A stretch of 64,000 nt of DNA. Origin: Bacillus solitudinis (GTDB taxonomy: Bacteria > Bacillota > Bacilli > Bacillales > Bacillaceae_D). This document shows, piece after piece, positions 62,340 to 64,000 of the stretch (position 1 is the first letter of the stretch; each line of letters opens with the position of its first letter). A program made the position numbers and the translations under genes. The notes beneath the pieces are model-generated. The model saw only the letters and a list, made by a program, of their open reading frames with translations, made no database searches and was not told the DNA's origin. The stretch lies in NCBI RefSeq assembly GCF_002797395.1, contig NZ_KZ454943.1, forward strand, positions 1,724,308 to 1,788,307, in the 5' to 3' direction.

Positions 62340-64000
62340 ATGTTCGTTAATGTCAGTAGGACGCTAGTTTTATTTCTCTTATTTACATTTCTTCAGCTTC
62401 AGTCGGTTGCTGCACAAGTACCGGAGTATATCATTTTATTTAAAGATAAGGTGGATGAGGAACGCTTAGCTGAGCATGACATCACCATTCTGGAATCATT
62501 TGAGACCTTTCCTGGTATCGTTGTTGAAGCGTCGAAGGATACCATTACAGAAATGAAAACATGGGATACGGTTTCCTCTATTGAAATGAATCAAGAGTTT
62601 CAAGTAGAAGCCACCGCTTATGCGAATTGGGGAATTGACCACCTCAATATCCCCGCCTCTTGGTCAGATGGATACACAGGCAAAGGTGTTAAAGTAGCAG
62701 TAATAGATAGTGGGATTTCTACAACTCATCCTGCCTTAAATGTAGTTGGTGGCATATCGATGGTAGATTACACCACTTCCTATGAGGATGATAATGGACA
62801 TGGTACACATAGTGCTGGTATTATTGCAGCCAAACAAGAGAGCACCCAGTCTTATGGGGTTGCTTATAATGTACAGCTGTATGCTGTTAAGTCTTTAGAT
62901 CGTGCTGGAAATGGACGCCTAGCTGATACGATTAAAGGTATTGAGTGGGCTGTGAGCCAGCAAATTGATATTGTAAATCTTAGCTTAGGAACAACGACCC
63001 CTTCTCTTGCTTTAAAAGCAGCAGTTGATAATGCGTTCGAGCGCAATGTTCTGATTGTGGCCGCCGCAGGTAATAAGAAAGAGGATTATTCGGTAAAAAA
63101 GGATGTTGAGTATCCTGCTCGCTATGGAAGCGTGATTGCGGTGTCTGCCGTTGATTCGCGGAATCGCCTTGCTGCCTTCTCAGCAACCGGACCAGAAATC
63201 GAATTTACAGCCCCCGGCGTTGGTATTAATAGTACCTTTCTCGGTGGTGGTTATAAAAATATGAGTGGGACGTCGATGGCGACTCCTTTTGTAGCTGGCG
63301 CTCTGGCGCTATATAAAGAAGCGTATCCAACTTTAAGTGCAAACGAGATTCGTAAGCTTGCTCAAACGAACGCCTTAAAGCTTACCAGCTCTACTCGCGA
63401 TGAAAGCTTTGGATACGGGTTAATTCAACCACCCAAAAAGGTAGTAGAAGTGCTAGCTTCACCTAATCGTTTAACAGGTAACATTGAAAATCTCCGTTCC
63501 GATGGAAGAGTCGATTTATCACTCGCTTGGTCACATGCGACCCCTGAAAAGGTGAAGTCGTATAATGTATACCGGGATGGAACGCTTCAAGCTAATGTTA
63601 GTCAACCTAACTTTTCACAATTAATCTCTCCTGGATCGTATCAATATGTTGTCGCTGCTGTAGATGCAGACGGGAAAGAAACGCCAAAAAGCAATACGTA
63701 TGAAGTGGTAATTGATGCTACTGATAGTTCGGAGACGCCTGTTCAGACTTCCTTTCACGATGTGAATTCTAATTTTTGGGCAACTCCTTATATCTCATAT
63801 TTAGCAAATAAACGCATCATCAGTGGCTATGATGATGGTTATTTTCAACCAAATGCTCCGGTGAGAAGAGGGCAAGCCGTTGCAATGATTAGTCGGGCAC
63901 TTGGTTGGGATGCTACACAGAGCGACACCCTGTTTAGTGATGTAGGTAGTGATTATTATGCTTCTGGTGCGATTAACATCGCAGCGGAACGTCGAATTTT
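62340..64000 (+). CDS. SLH-anchored subtilisin-like serine protease (S8), 3' end beyond window
   Basis: ATG 62340 follows GGGTGAG. Signal peptide, inhibitor-I9 propeptide (about 25-95), S8 domain with Asp in VIDSGIS (about 122), His in DNGHGTHS (about 152) and Ser in SGTSMATPF (about 310), a fibronectin type III-like domain (about 380-460), and the start of SLH repeats (GYDDGYFQPNAPVRRGQA) as the window ends. 553 codons are visible, with no stop. It is a paralogue of the subtilase at 17449-18918, which has an Ig-like domain in place of SLH. Cell-surface protease; role in S-layer or wall protein turnover or nutrient supply is inferred. Confidence 0.92.
   Translation, partial: MFVNVSRTLVLFLLFTFLQLQSVAAQVPEYIILFKDKVDEERLAEHDITILESFETFPGIVVEASKDTITEMKTWDTVSSIEMNQEFQVEATAYANWGIDHLNIPASWSDGYTGKGVKVAVIDSGISTTHPALNVVGGISMVDYTTSYEDDNGHGTHSAGIIAAKQESTQSYGVAYNVQLYAVKSLDRAGNGRLADTIKGIEWAVSQQIDIVNLSLGTTTPSLALKAAVDNAFERNVLIVAAAGNKKEDYSVKKDVEYPARYGSVIAVSAVDSRNRLAAFSATGPEIEFTAPGVGINSTFLGGGYKNMSGTSMATPFVAGALALYKEAYPTLSANEIRKLAQTNALKLTSSTRDESFGYGLIQPPKKVVEVLASPNRLTGNIENLRSDGRVDLSLAWSHATPEKVKSYNVYRDGTLQANVSQPNFSQLISPGSYQYVVAAVDADGKETPKSNTYEVVIDATDSSETPVQTSFHDVNSNFWATPYISYLANKRIISGYDDGYFQPNAPVRRGQAVAMISRALGWDATQSDTLFSDVGSDYYASGAINIAAERRI

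Overview
The window comes from a Gram-positive, low-to-moderate GC member of the Bacillaceae. Evidence: Bacillus-type ribosome binding sites (AGGAGG-like), Bce-type bacitracin module, CsbD with a sigma-B-like promoter, DUF4083, lipoproteins with classic lipoboxes, CcpA-type cre sites, and many S-layer-homology (SLH) proteins. The very acidic secreted proteins and the wealth of secreted polysaccharidases and subtilases suggest an alkaliphilic or haloalkaliphilic lineage (Alkalihalobacillus or Halalkalibacter-like); the genus is inference. There are no rRNA or tRNA genes, no CRISPR array and no intact mobile element. An eroded ISL3-type transposase lies at 55389-55735.

Layout: 1-4020 is a secreted rhamnogalacturonan lyase (PL11), open at the window edge and probably SLH-anchored. 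5141-9354 holds a small membrane protein, a PAS-GGDEF diguanylate cyclase and two lipoproteins. 8770-13940 is a self-regulated RND efflux operon (adaptor, pump, TetR) with promoter and palindromic operator. 14725-18918 holds an SLH/beta-propeller protein and a subtilase preceded by a c-di-GMP-I riboswitch. 19458-25959 combines UppP, CsbD and a complete Bce-type two-component/ABC module, all pointing to undecaprenyl-pyrophosphate and bacitracin stress. 26102-29435 has a methyltransferase, a DUF4362 lipoprotein and an M14 carboxypeptidase.

29851-44692 is an arabinan utilisation locus. A secreted GH43 arabinanase with a ricin-type domain and a second exported GH43 enzyme cut arabinan outside. 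An ABC importer without its own ATPase (binding protein plus two permeases) takes up the oligomers, and two cytoplasmic GH43 enzymes finish them. Next to these lie an unusual soluble LacI-type-sugar-binding/PAS/GGDEF/EAL protein, an RraA-like protein and an ArsR-type regulator with a large C-terminal domain. A second PL11 lyase (49567-52602) shares a carbohydrate-binding module with the first, so together the genes cover the backbone and arabinan side chains of rhamnogalacturonan I (pectin).

44980-49216 has two extreme repeat proteins, one acidic and one helical, the second preceded by another c-di-GMP-I riboswitch. 53174-64000 holds a ferritin-like protein, the S-layer assembly protein SlaP, a 1132-residue SLH S-layer protein with a consensus promoter, a lipoprotein, an NlpC/P60-SLH hydrolase and a second subtilase with SLH domains that runs off the window.

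Threads tying the window together: c-di-GMP (two makers or breakers, two riboswitches), the S-layer (five certain or likely SLH proteins plus SlaP), and pectin/arabinan degradation under carbon catabolite control. Two intergenic arrays of 21-bp repeats and a family of about 160-260 bp palindromic intergenic repeats are not explained by the genes.
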